Shown: piece by piece, positions 30,493 through 39,692 of the stretch
How positions within the stretch are numbered: the stretch's first letter is position 1
Layout: the number at the start of each line of letters is the position of its first letter
Assembly: GCA_004366385.1 (NCBI GenBank)
Contig: SIRU01000063.1
Location: 1 to 58,825 of the forward strand
Source: Actinomycetota bacterium
GTDB lineage: Bacteria; Actinomycetota; Thermoleophilia; Gaiellales; Gaiellaceae
Direction of reading: 5' to 3'
DNA length: 58,825 nt
The notes under the pieces: model-generated
What the model was told of the DNA's origin: nothing
Seen by the model: the letters and a program-made list of their open reading frames with translations, nothing else
Databases searched by the model: none
Made by a program: the position numbers and the translations under genes

Positions 30493-33400
30493 ATGCGCAC
30501 GTCTCGGATCACCCCGCGCGTCGGCCTGCTTGCGGCCGCCGCGCTCTCGGCCTGCCTCGCTCTCGCCGGTGGGTCCGCCCGCTCCGCCGACGCCGCGAAG
30601 CCGCAGGCGCCGGCGGCCGTCCCCGGCGAGCTGATCGTCGGCTTCGAGCGTGGCGCCTCTCCCGCCGGCCGGAGAGCCGCGGTCGCGAACGTCGGCGCCG
30701 CCGAGGAGGAGTCGTTCCCGGAGATCCGCGCCGCGCTCGTCAAGGTCCCGCCGGCCCAGACCGACGCCGCCATGAAGCGCCTGCTCGCCGACCCGCGCGT
30801 GCGCTACGTCGAGCCGAACCACGTGCTCTCGATCGCGGCGACGCCGAACGACCCGTCTTTCGGGCAGCTGTGGGGCTTGCACAACACCGGCCAGACGGGC
30901 GGCGCCGCCGACGCCGACATCGACGCGCCCGAGGCGTGGGACGTCTCCACCGGCAGCGCCGGCGTCGTCGTCGGCGTCACCGACACCGGCGTCGACTTCT
31001 CCCACCCCGACCTCGCCGCCCAGCAGTGGGTGAACGCGGGCGAGAACTGCGGCTCGACCGACCCGGGCATCGTCTGCGCGCAGCGGAGCGACAGCGTCGA
31101 CAACGACGGGAACGGCTTCGTCGACGACTGGCGCGGCTGGGACTTCGCGAACAACGACAACAACCCGTTCGACGACAACAACCACGGGACACACGTCGCG
31201 GGGACGATCGGCGCCGTCGGGAACAACGGCACGGGCGTCGTGGGCGTGAACTGGAACGTGAGGATCATGGCGCTGAAGTTCCTGAGCTCCGCCGGCTCCG
31301 GGACGACGGCGGGCGCGATCGGCGCGACGATGTACGCGGCGAACATGGGCGCGCACGTCTCCTCGAACTCGTGGGGCGGCGGGCCGTTCGACCAGGGCCT
31401 GCTCGACGCGATCGAGTACGGCGCCTCGCGCGGGATGCTCTTCGTGGCCGCGGCCGGGAACGACGGGAAGAACAACGACCCCTCGCCCACGTACCCCTCG
31501 AGCTACGACTCGGAGGCGATCGTGTCGGTCGCGGCGACCGACCACAACGATGCGGTCGCGTTCTTCTCGAACTACGGCGCGAAGAGCGTCGACCTCGGCG
31601 CGCCGGGCGTGAGCATCCTCTCGACGACGCCCGGAGGCGGGTACCAGTCGTTCAGCGGGACGTCGATGGCGACGCCGCACGTGGCGGGCGTCGCGGCGCT
31701 GCTCAAGGCGCGCTTCCCGAGCGCCTCGCTGTACGGGCTGAAGGCGCTGCTCCTGCGCACCGTCGACGCGAAGAACACGCTCGCGGGGAAGACGACGACG
31801 GGCGGCCGCCTGAACGCGTTCACCGCCGTCTCCTGCGTGGACGCGCCGCAGGTCTGGCTCGGCGCGCCCGGCAACGGCTTCGTCGCCGCCGTCGGCGAGG
31901 CGCTCCCGATCACGGTGCTCGGCTCGAGCTGCGCGACTCCGGCGGGGCTCGCGAACGTCCAGGTGACGGTGAACGGGACGCCGGTCTCGCTGACCGCCGC
32001 CTCCCCCGACCGCGGCCTGTACCGCGGGAGCTTCACGCCGGCGGCGGAGGGCCCGCTCACGCTTACGGCGACGGTCACCGCCGGCGGCACGACGGCGTCG
32101 CACACGGCGACGGGCTCCGCGTTCACGAACTACACGTGCCAGGACGTGCCGCTGTCGTGGGTGGACGTGACGCCGGGGACGCGGCTGAACAACGCCGGCG
32201 GCGACGACTCCTTCGCGACGCTTGCGATCGGGTTCCCGATCTCGTTCTACGGGCAGAGCTACTCGACCGCGTACGTCTCCTCGAACGGTTTCCTCGCCTT
32301 CGGCTCGAGCGCGGGCGCGACGGCTCACCAGAACACGTCGATCCCGAACACGGCGACGCCGAACGGCATCGTCGCGCCGTTCTGGGACGACCTCAACCCG
32401 AGCGCCGGCGGCGCGGTGTACGCGGGCCTCACGGGCGCCGCGCCGAACCGCGTGCTGCACGTCGAGTGGCACAACGTCCCGCACTTCACGTTCGGCTCGA
32501 GCGGCACCGTGACCTTCGAGCTGTCGCTGAAGGAGAACGGGGACGTCCGCTTCCAGTACCTCGACACCGACTTCGGGAACCCAAGCTGGAACGCGGGCGC
32601 GTCCGCGACCGCGGGCCTCGAGCGGGCGGACGGCGTGCTCGGCAGGCAGGTCTCCTTCAACCAGCCCCTGCTGACGAGCGGGCGTGCGGTCAGCTGCACG
32701 CCCGGGGCGCCCGAGCCGCCGCCCCCGCCGCCCCCGCCCGCACCGACGATCACGACCACGAGCCTCCCCGCCGGGCAGGTCGGCGTCGCGTACTCGCAGA
32801 AGATGCAGGCGACCGGCGGCACGCCGCCGTACTCGTGGTCGCTGGCGGCCGGCGCCCTGCCGGCCGGGCTCACGCTCGATCCGGCGACGGGCACGATCTC
32901 GGGCACTCCGACGGCGTCCGGCACCGCGACCTTCACCGTGCAGGTCACGGACGACGCGGCGCAGCTCGACACGCAGGAGCTCTCGATCGACGTCTCGCCG
33001 CCGCTCGCGATCGTGACGTCGAGCCTCCCCGGCGGGAACGTCGGCGAGGCTTACGGCGCCACGCTCCAGGCGAGCGGCGGCACGAGCCCGTACACGTGGT
33101 CGCTCGCATCCGGCTCGCTCCCGTCCGGCCTCACGCTCGCCGCCGCGACGGGCGCGATCACGGGGACGCCGACGAGCGCGGGCACCTTCTCCTTCACGGC
33201 GAGGGTGACGGACGCAGTCGGCGCGGCCGACACGCGCGCGCTCTCGATCACCGTTGCCGGGCCGGTGCAGGTGACGCAGGCGCCGAGCTCGACGACGATC
33301 CTCGCGGGCTCCCACCGCTCGGGGAGCGCAGCCGGCCTCGCGGCCGACGACAACGCGTACTACGAGGTCAACTCGACGAATTCGGGGACGCGGACGACCG

Positions 33401-33774
33401 ACTGGTACGGGACGTTCACCGGGGTCACGAACGCGCTCTCGAATCTGCGCGTGAGCTACACGGGGAAGAACTCGCGCTCGTGCACGCAGGTGATCTTCGT
33501 CTGGCGCTTCTCGACGAGCTCGTGGGTGCAGCTCAACTCGCGCTCGGTGGGGACGAGCGAGGTCGCGATCTCGAACCTCGCGCCGAGCGGGAGCGCCGCC
33601 GACTACGTCAGCGGCTCGACGGGCGACGGCGAGGTGCGCGTGCGCGTCCGCTGCCAGCGCTCGGGGCAGTCCTTCTTCGCGAGCGGCGACCTGCTGCGGA
33701 TCTCGTACGAGCGCCCCGCCGGGTTCGCGACCGCGTTCGGCCCGCGGCTCCGCTCGGTCAGCCTGTTCGGGTAG
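30493..33774 (+). CDS. Secreted subtilisin-family serine protease, two Ig-like repeats
   Basis: A 1093-residue exported S8 peptidase. A signal peptide (residues 1-34, ending near GGSARSADA) is followed by an inhibitor/chaperone prodomain (about 44-112). The catalytic domain (about 130-430) has the triad Asp164 (TDTGVDFSHPDL), His231 (NNHGTHVAGTIG) and Ser391 (SGTSMATPHVAG), with Asn292 as oxyanion residue. A beta-sandwich region follows, then two Ig-like putative-Ig (He_PIG) repeats of about 85 residues (about 750-920), each with SLP-G and GTISGTPT-like words. The last 150 residues, with SYTGKNSRSCTQVIFVWRF, match the end of the next protease. ATG 30493 is chosen because it begins the signal peptide. 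Confidence 0.9.
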   Translation: MRTSRITPRVGLLAAAALSACLALAGGSARSADAAKPQAPAAVPGELIVGFERGASPAGRRAAVANVGAAEEESFPEIRAALVKVPPAQTDAAMKRLLADPRVRYVEPNHVLSIAATPNDPSFGQLWGLHNTGQTGGAADADIDAPEAWDVSTGSAGVVVGVTDTGVDFSHPDLAAQQWVNAGENCGSTDPGIVCAQRSDSVDNDGNGFVDDWRGWDFANNDNNPFDDNNHGTHVAGTIGAVGNNGTGVVGVNWNVRIMALKFLSSAGSGTTAGAIGATMYAANMGAHVSSNSWGGGPFDQGLLDAIEYGASRGMLFVAAAGNDGKNNDPSPTYPSSYDSEAIVSVAATDHNDAVAFFSNYGAKSVDLGAPGVSILSTTPGGGYQSFSGTSMATPHVAGVAALLKARFPSASLYGLKALLLRTVDAKNTLAGKTTTGGRLNAFTAVSCVDAPQVWLGAPGNGFVAAVGEALPITVLGSSCATPAGLANVQVTVNGTPVSLTAASPDRGLYRGSFTPAAEGPLTLTATVTAGGTTASHTATGSAFTNYTCQDVPLSWVDVTPGTRLNNAGGDDSFATLAIGFPISFYGQSYSTAYVSSNGFLAFGSSAGATAHQNTSIPNTATPNGIVAPFWDDLNPSAGGAVYAGLTGAAPNRVLHVEWHNVPHFTFGSSGTVTFELSLKENGDVRFQYLDTDFGNPSWNAGASATAGLERADGVLGRQVSFNQPLLTSGRAVSCTPGAPEPPPPPPPPAPTITTTSLPAGQVGVAYSQKMQATGGTPPYSWSLAAGALPAGLTLDPATGTISGTPTASGTATFTVQVTDDAAQLDTQELSIDVSPPLAIVTSSLPGGNVGEAYGATLQASGGTSPYTWSLASGSLPSGLTLAAATGAITGTPTSAGTFSFTARVTDAVGAADTRALSITVAGPVQVTQAPSSTTILAGSHRSGSAAGLAADDNAYYEVNSTNSGTRTTDWYGTFTGVTNALSNLRVSYTGKNSRSCTQVIFVWRFSTSSWVQLNSRSVGTSEVAISNLAPSGSAADYVSGSTGDGEVRVRVRCQRSGQSFFASGDLLRISYERPAGFATAFGPRLRSVSLFG

Positions 33775-33781
33775 CCGCTCG

Positions 33782-33810
33782 TTGACACGCCTGGCGCCCG
33801 CACGTACCGT
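33782..33810 (+). promoter_or_regulatory. Promoter of the second subtilisin gene
   Basis: A perfect -35 TTGACA (33782-33787), a 17-base spacer and -10 TACCGT (33805-33810). It lies seven bases after the stop of the first protease, so the second has its own transcript with a leader of about 55 bases. Confidence 0.6.
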
Positions 33811-33872
33811 CTGTGCGGCGTCTCGTGCAGGCCGGGCGCCCTCGTCCGCGACGGGCGAGGCACGACGGAGCC

Positions 33873-36800
33873 ATGCGGCAGCCCCGTACTCACCGGCACT
33901 CTCCGAGACGTCGACGCATCGAGGTCGCGCTGTTGGCTGCCCTCGTCCCGCTGGTGCTGGCCGCGGCGGCCGGCGCGGGTCGGCCTGACACGCGACCCCC
34001 GGTCCCGGCGCCTCCCGTCCTCGCGGGCGGCGCGCCCGCGGAGACGCGCTCGTACCCGTTCTCCGGCGGCGTCTACACGCTGCCCGAAGGCGTCGAGCTC
34101 GCGGAGGATCGCCTCCTCGTCCGCTTCCGCAAGGGCGTCACGCGGGCCGCGAAGGCGAGCGCGCGAGCCGCGGCCGACGCGGAGCTCGCCGAGGCGTTCG
34201 AGCTCGTTCCCGGCCTCGAGCTGCTGGAGGTCGGTCCGGGCGAGAACGTCCTCGACGTCGTCGCGGAGCTCGAGCGCGACCCGAGGGTGGAGTACGCGCA
34301 GCCGGATCTCCTGTACGAGCTCCAGGCGACCACCCCGAACGACCCGCGTCTCGGCGAGCAGTGGGCGCTCGAGGCCATTCGCGCGCCCGAGGCGTGGGAC
34401 CGCGGGACGGGGAGCCCGAGCGTCGTCGTCGCGGTGCTCGACACCGGCATCGCCCTCGGCCACGAGGACCTGGCCGCGAACCTGTGGGTGAACCCGGGCG
34501 AGATCGCGGGCAACGGCATCGACGACGACGGCAACGGCTACGTGGACGACGTCCACGGCTGGAACTTCCTCTCCAGTGGCGCGCCCCACGACGACGTCGG
34601 GCACGGCTCGCATGTCGCCGGGATCGTCGGCGCGGCCGGCGACAACGCCACCGGGATCTCGGGCGTGAACTGGTCGGTCGGGATCATGCCGCTGAAGATC
34701 TGCCAGCAGTTCTGCTCGTTGAGCGCGGAGGTCGCGGCGCTCGAGTACGCGGTCGAGAAGGGCGCGAAGGTGGTGAACGCGAGTTTCGGCGGCTTCTACG
34801 GGGGTACCGCCGCCGAGGAGGACGCGATTGCTGCCGCGGGTGCCGCCGGCGTCCTCTACGTCGCTGCCGCCGGGAACGACGCGAACGACAACGACGTCAG
34901 GGCGGTGCACCCCGCGGGCTACGACCTGCCCAACATCGTCTCGGTGGCGGCCACGACATCTGAGGAGACCCTCGCCACTTTCTCGAACTACGGCGCGACC
35001 TCGGTCGACCTCGCGGCTCCCGGCCACGAGATCCTCTCCACGGTCCCGGGCGGGTACGAGTCGTTCAGCGGCACCTCGATGGCGGCGCCGCACGTCGCCG
35101 GCGGGGCCGCCCTGCTCTGGAGCCAGAACCCGACCTGGACGCTCGCGGAGATCCGGTCGCGGCTCCTCGCGACGGCGCGACCCGTGGACGACCTGGCAGG
35201 CAAGGTCTCGAGCTGCGGCCAGCTCGACTTGGCCGCGGCGGCGGATCCGGCCGTGGTCGCGGGCCAGCGCGTCTGCGTCGTGTTCAGTGGCACGGGGCAC
35301 GGGACGGTCTCGTTCTCGCCCGGAGCCGACCCGTGCTCGGATCGGTGCGTGGTCGAGTTCGCAGCGGGAACCGAGGTGACGCTGACCGCCAGCGCGTCGC
35401 CGGGCTCGACCTTCGCCGGCTGGTCGGGCGCGTGCTCGGGGACGGCGTCGTGCGTGATCCCACCCGCCGCCGCGCCGCCGGTGAGAGCCGTGTTCCGCAG
35501 CGAAGGGTCGCCGCCGGGCTGGTCGCAGGCGCCGCTGGCGGCGCCGGCCGGCAGTAATCCCGCGCCCGAGGGGGCGGACGTTGACCTCTCTTTCTACAAC
35601 CTGTCGCTCTCGGACGATGCGACCGTGCGCGCGAAGACCGTGTACACGTTCCACGGGGACGGGTGCTACTTCGACACGTCCGACACCGGCGGCGTCTTCG
35701 TCGAGCGGAGGACGGCGGCGGCCTGGATTCCGGACGGCGTGATTCGCGCGCCCACCCTCGGCACGGACGTCGCCGCCAACTGGGCGAACTGCTTCCACTT
35801 CGGCGCCGTGACGGAGCTCTCGGGCGACGGGTCCAGCCTGCTGATCGTTCCAGATCACTTCGGAGCGGTGTTCACGCCGGAGCTCGGCTTTCACTTCCGC
35901 TGCGCTGCCTTCGTCTACCGTCGCGGCGCGTCCGCGTGGGAGCTCGACGGGACGCTGTTCCCGCCCGGCCTCGACGAGACCGGATCGCTCGTTGACGCGG
36001 ACTGCCGCTTCTTCGCCGAGGGCGGCACGATCTCGAACGACGGGGGGCGAGTCGCCGTGATGACGCCGAGCCACACGCTCGTCTACGCTCGCGGCGAGGC
36101 AGGCTGGGAGCTCGAGGAGTCGCTCGCCCTGCCGCAGGGCGAGAGCTGCGCGAACAGCATCACGCGACGCCAGATCGCGATCTCCGGTGACGGCACGAGA
36201 CTGCTCCGCGCCGACCTCGGGTGCGGACGTGTGTACGAGTACAGCCGAACCGGCGCCGGTTGGACGCTGACCGACACGATCGAGACCCCGGAGCCGGGCG
36301 TTCCGTGGAACGAGTTCGGCCGCGCGCTCGCGCTCTCGGACGACGGCTCGACTCTCGCGATCACGGCGCTGCGGGCTGACGACCTGCCGCTCTTCGCCGG
36401 TGCGGTCTGGGTGTACGAGCGCACCTCCGCCGGCTGGGTGCAGCGCACTCGGCTGACCGCGCCGGCCCCGTCCGAGCGCGCCGTGTTCACGTGCTCGAGC
36501 GTGGTGCGGGGCGGCGCTCGCCTCGTCTGCGGCACCGTTGAGACGGTCGGATACAACGAGCACCAGGGCGCCGTGTACGTCTTCGACCGGCCCGCCGCGG
36601 GCTGGACGGCGCCGGCGCCGCCGGTGCGCATGTTCGCCACCGAGGGTGTGGCCATCGAGCACCTAGGGGCCACATTGTGGGGAGGCTTGAACCACCACAC
36701 CGTCCCCGAGAGTGGCGGTCTGATCGGTGCCACGATCTCGTTCAGACCGGCCACCACCGGTGAGTATCCTGACGACCGGATCGGCTACGAGTTCCTGTCG

Positions 36801-38864
36801 AGTCCCGTGGTGACGACGTCGACCCTGTTCAGCGGCGCCGTCGACGTCCCGTACTCGCAGACCCTCGCTGCGACCGAAGGCCTGGGGCCGTACACGTGGG
36901 CCCTCGACTCGGGCTCGCTCCCCGCGGGGCTGACGCTGGCGTCCGACGGCACCATCTCCGGCACGCCGACTGCCCTCGGCTCGTCCACGTTCACCGTCCG
37001 CGTCAACGACGACCTCGACCAGACCGCCACGAAGGAGCTCTCGATCGAAGTCACGCCGCTGCCGCTGCCGTACGTCACGACCACGAGTCTCCCGGTCGGG
37101 ATCGTCGGCGACCAGTACTCGAAGGCTCTCGCCGCCGCGAACGGCTCGCCGCCGTACGCATGGACGCTCGACTCCGGGTCCCTCCCGGCGGGGCTTACGC
37201 TCGGCCCGGACGGGACGATCACCGGAACGCCGACGGCGCCCGGCTCGTCCACGTTCACGGTCCGCGTGACGGACGGCCTCACGCAGACGGACACGCAGGA
37301 GCTCTCGATCACGGTCGTTGCGCCGTTGGGTGTCACGACCTCGGGTCTCCCCGGCGGCTTCGTGGGCGTTCCCTACTTGCAGGCGCTCGCGGCCGGCGGT
37401 GGCACGCCGCCGTACACATGGAAGCGAGTGTCGGGGTCGCTACCGGCAGGGTTGACGCTGACTCCGAGCGGCACCATCTCGGGCGAGCCGTCGACAGTGG
37501 GCTCGTCATCCTTCACGGTGCGTGTCGCCGATGCGCGCGACCAGTTCGTGACGCGGGAGCTCACGATCGACGTCTCGGTTCTCACCGCCCCGGCCATCAC
37601 CACCGCGAGCGTTCCCGGGGGCGTCGTGGGTGTCGCGTACTCCCACGGGCTCGCGGCGAGCGGGGGCGCCCCGCCGTACACCTGGACGCTTCAGTCCCAC
37701 TCGCTCGTCCCGGGGCTGACTCTGGGCGCGGACGGGGTCATCTCGGGCATCCCGACGGCGCCCGGCTTCCACATGTTCAGCGTCCGGGTCACCGACGACC
37801 TGGGCCAGAGCGTCACGAAGGAGCTCTCGATCGCGGTGCTCGCTTCGGTCGACATCCTCACCACCGCGCTCCCGAGCGGCCTCGTGGGCAGTGGCTACCT
37901 CATGGCGCTGACGGCGGCCGGAGGCGCGCCGCCGTACACGTGGACGCTCGACTCCGGCGCGCTTCCCGGCGGGGTGACCCTCGGGCCGGAGGGCGTCGTT
38001 GCAGGCATCCCGTCCGCCGCCGGCACCTTCCCGTTCACCGTCCGCGTGACCGACAGCATCGGCCTGACCGACACGCAGGCGCTCTCGCTCACGATCATCG
38101 CGCAGCTCGAGATCACGACCACGAGCCTGTCCCCGGTCACCGCCGGCCAGGCCTACTCACAGACGCTCCAGGCGACCGGCGGGACGCCGCCGTACGGCTG
38201 GTCGCTCGCCGCCGGGAGCCTCCCCGCGGGGCTCGCCCTGAACCAGACGACGGGCGCGATCACCGGGACGCCGACGCAGAGCGGGTCGTTCCCCGTCACC
38301 GTCCAGGTGTCGGACGCCGGCAGCGTCGTGCAGACCCGCACGAGGCCGCTCACGATCGTCGTCAACGCAGCGCCCGCCCCGCCCGTCGCGCCCGCGCCCG
38401 CACCGAAGCCCGCGCCCACGCGCGTCACCGCGCGCCCCGCGGGCGCCGTCGTCGAGACGGGCTCGCGGCGCGCCGGGTCGGCGGCGAGCCTGGCGAAGGA
38501 CGACAACGTCTACTTCGCCGTCGCCTCGACGGCGGCCGGTACGCGCACGGCGTCGTGGTACGGGCGCTTCACCAGGGTCCCGAGGACGCTCTCGAGCCTG
38601 CGCGTGACCTACACGGGAAAGAGCTCGCAGACGTGCGCGCAGACCGTCTCCATCTGGCGCTGGTCGACGCGCACCTGGGTCCGGCTCGCCTCCCGCTCGG
38701 TGGGGACGAAGGAGGTGTCGCTCGCGAACCTCGCGCCGGGCGGCGCGGCGAGCGCCTACGTGAGCGGCAGCGGTGAGCTGCGAGCCCGGGTGAGGTGCAC
38801 GAGGCCGTCGTCCGCGTTCGTGTCCAGCGGCGACCTGTTGCTGATCACCTACCTGCGGCCGTAG
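33873..38864 (+). CDS. Secreted subtilisin-family protease with six Ig-like repeats
   Basis: A 1663-residue exported S8 peptidase next to, and related to, the previous one. The signal peptide contains RIEVALLAALVPLVLAAAAG. The prodomain is about residues 70-150. Triad: Asp190 (AVLDTGIALGHEDL), His244 (GHGSHVAG) and Ser402 (SGTSMAAPHVAG). A bacterial InlB-like repeat follows (about 480-545), with ASPGSTFAGWSGACSGT. A region of about 400 residues with repeated words such as TISNDGGRVAVM and LALSDDGSTLAIT resembles an FG-GAP beta-propeller. Six tandem Ig-like repeats occupy about 977-1498, and the shared C-terminal domain about 1515-1663. ATG 33873 starts the signal peptide, with GGAG just upstream. 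Confidence 0.88.
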   Translation: MRQPRTHRHSPRRRRIEVALLAALVPLVLAAAAGAGRPDTRPPVPAPPVLAGGAPAETRSYPFSGGVYTLPEGVELAEDRLLVRFRKGVTRAAKASARAAADAELAEAFELVPGLELLEVGPGENVLDVVAELERDPRVEYAQPDLLYELQATTPNDPRLGEQWALEAIRAPEAWDRGTGSPSVVVAVLDTGIALGHEDLAANLWVNPGEIAGNGIDDDGNGYVDDVHGWNFLSSGAPHDDVGHGSHVAGIVGAAGDNATGISGVNWSVGIMPLKICQQFCSLSAEVAALEYAVEKGAKVVNASFGGFYGGTAAEEDAIAAAGAAGVLYVAAAGNDANDNDVRAVHPAGYDLPNIVSVAATTSEETLATFSNYGATSVDLAAPGHEILSTVPGGYESFSGTSMAAPHVAGGAALLWSQNPTWTLAEIRSRLLATARPVDDLAGKVSSCGQLDLAAAADPAVVAGQRVCVVFSGTGHGTVSFSPGADPCSDRCVVEFAAGTEVTLTASASPGSTFAGWSGACSGTASCVIPPAAAPPVRAVFRSEGSPPGWSQAPLAAPAGSNPAPEGADVDLSFYNLSLSDDATVRAKTVYTFHGDGCYFDTSDTGGVFVERRTAAAWIPDGVIRAPTLGTDVAANWANCFHFGAVTELSGDGSSLLIVPDHFGAVFTPELGFHFRCAAFVYRRGASAWELDGTLFPPGLDETGSLVDADCRFFAEGGTISNDGGRVAVMTPSHTLVYARGEAGWELEESLALPQGESCANSITRRQIAISGDGTRLLRADLGCGRVYEYSRTGAGWTLTDTIETPEPGVPWNEFGRALALSDDGSTLAITALRADDLPLFAGAVWVYERTSAGWVQRTRLTAPAPSERAVFTCSSVVRGGARLVCGTVETVGYNEHQGAVYVFDRPAAGWTAPAPPVRMFATEGVAIEHLGATLWGGLNHHTVPESGGLIGATISFRPATTGEYPDDRIGYEFLSSPVVTTSTLFSGAVDVPYSQTLAATEGLGPYTWALDSGSLPAGLTLASDGTISGTPTALGSSTFTVRVNDDLDQTATKELSIEVTPLPLPYVTTTSLPVGIVGDQYSKALAAANGSPPYAWTLDSGSLPAGLTLGPDGTITGTPTAPGSSTFTVRVTDGLTQTDTQELSITVVAPLGVTTSGLPGGFVGVPYLQALAAGGGTPPYTWKRVSGSLPAGLTLTPSGTISGEPSTVGSSSFTVRVADARDQFVTRELTIDVSVLTAPAITTASVPGGVVGVAYSHGLAASGGAPPYTWTLQSHSLVPGLTLGADGVISGIPTAPGFHMFSVRVTDDLGQSVTKELSIAVLASVDILTTALPSGLVGSGYLMALTAAGGAPPYTWTLDSGALPGGVTLGPEGVVAGIPSAAGTFPFTVRVTDSIGLTDTQALSLTIIAQLEITTTSLSPVTAGQAYSQTLQATGGTPPYGWSLAAGSLPAGLALNQTTGAITGTPTQSGSFPVTVQVSDAGSVVQTRTRPLTIVVNAAPAPPVAPAPAPKPAPTRVTARPAGAVVETGSRRAGSAASLAKDDNVYFAVASTAAGTRTASWYGRFTRVPRTLSSLRVTYTGKSSQTCAQTVSIWRWSTRTWVRLASRSVGTKEVSLANLAPGGAASAYVSGSGELRARVRCTRPSSAFVSSGDLLLITYLRP
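36802..38368 (+). repeat. Six tandem Ig-like coding repeats
   Basis: Units of about 258-265 bases begin near 36808, 37073, 37331, 37595, 37853 and 38111. Each encodes a strand with SLP-G or a variant, then PPYTW, then SLPAGLTL, then GTISGTPT, then FTVRVTD. Similarity at DNA level is high between neighbours, a sign of expansion by unequal exchange. Confidence 0.75.
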
Positions 38865-38883
38865 CCGCCCGTCCAGCGCTCGA

Positions 38884-39579
38884 CTAGCTCGTCGGGCGGG
38901 CCTGGCCCTCGCCGCCGTCGGCCTGGTCGGGCGGGAGATGCTCGGTCGGCTGGACGGTGAGGCGCTCGTCGTCCACGCGGGTACGGGCGCGCGCGAGGGC
39001 CGCCTCTCGCTCCCGCTCGCCCTCGGCGATCGCGTCGTCGATCTGCGCCATCCGCGCGCGGAGGGACGCGATCCCGGGCTCGTCCTGCGCGTACGCGGCC
39101 TCGCCCAGCGCCAGCTGCCCCTCCCCCCGCCCGCTGCGGAGCCGGCGCTGCTCGCGCTTGATCTGCACGACCCGCCGGCCCGCGCCGCTCCACGCGGTCG
39201 CCGACTCGCGGCCGAAGCGCACCCAGCCGAACACGCGCTCGACGCCGTCCACGGCTGCGCGCCCGACACGGCTGCTCTCGCGGTCGCGCTCGGCGGCGCC
39301 GTAGAAGAGCACGAAGAGTGCCGCCGCGAACGCGAGCAGCATCACTCCGGGGACGACGCTGCCGGTCGCGAGCGCGACGATCGAGCCGATCAGCACGACG
39401 CACGCGAGGACGAGCGTCGGCGTGGGGGTGAGGACTCCGAACAGGCGCAGCTCCGGCTGCGAGTACGAGATCGAGCCCGGCTCCCCGGGCTCCGCGTCGA
39501 GCCGCACGCCGCAGCTCTGGCAGAAGCGGGCGCCGGCGGAGACGGGTTGCGCGCAGGTTGGACAGGTGCGGTCGCTCAC
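38884..39579 (-). CDS. Zinc-ribbon membrane protein with C-terminal coiled coil
   Basis: A 231-residue protein. An N-terminal zinc ribbon has Cys6, Cys9, Cys20 and Cys23 (CPTC and CQSC). Two hydrophobic segments (about residues 50-70 and 73-93) are followed by a basic, then glutamate/arginine-rich helical region (about 100-215) likely to be cytoplasmic and coiled. No family is recognised beyond the zinc-ribbon type. GTG 39579 is supported by AAGGAGGT, seven bases upstream on the minus strand. It lies downstream of the osmoprotectant operon, separated by a hairpin, and converges with the second protease. Confidence 0.72.
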   Translation of the reverse strand: MSDRTCPTCAQPVSAGARFCQSCGVRLDAEPGEPGSISYSQPELRLFGVLTPTPTLVLACVVLIGSIVALATGSVVPGVMLLAFAAALFVLFYGAAERDRESSRVGRAAVDGVERVFGWVRFGRESATAWSGAGRRVVQIKREQRRLRSGRGEGQLALGEAAYAQDEPGIASLRARMAQIDDAIAEGEREREAALARARTRVDDERLTVQPTEHLPPDQADGGEGQARPTS

Positions 39580-39651
39580 GGCACTACCTCCTTACCCGCC
39601 CGGCCGACACCGTACACGCGGCCGCGGCCCGCGCTCGGCACCCGGACGGGG

Positions 39652-39683
39652 GAGCCGCCGCGGCGCACAGGCCGCGGCGGCTC
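39652..39683 (-). terminator. Terminator of the osmoprotectant import operon
   Basis: A perfect 12-bp stem, GAGCCGCCGCGG with CCGCGGCGGCTC, around an eight-base loop, begins about ten bases after the stop of the binding-protein gene on the minus strand. There is no T-tract. Confidence 0.6.
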
Positions 39684-39692
39684 TCGCCGTGG

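Noticed and set aside
30337-33315. A 992-codon minus-strand frame opposite the first subtilisin
   Set aside because: Low-complexity Arg/Glu/Val sequence; the plus strand encodes an intact protease with its triad.
36802-38368. The tandem 260-base units as a CRISPR or satellite array
   Set aside because: They are in frame and encode a known Ig-like fold, with gradual divergence between units.
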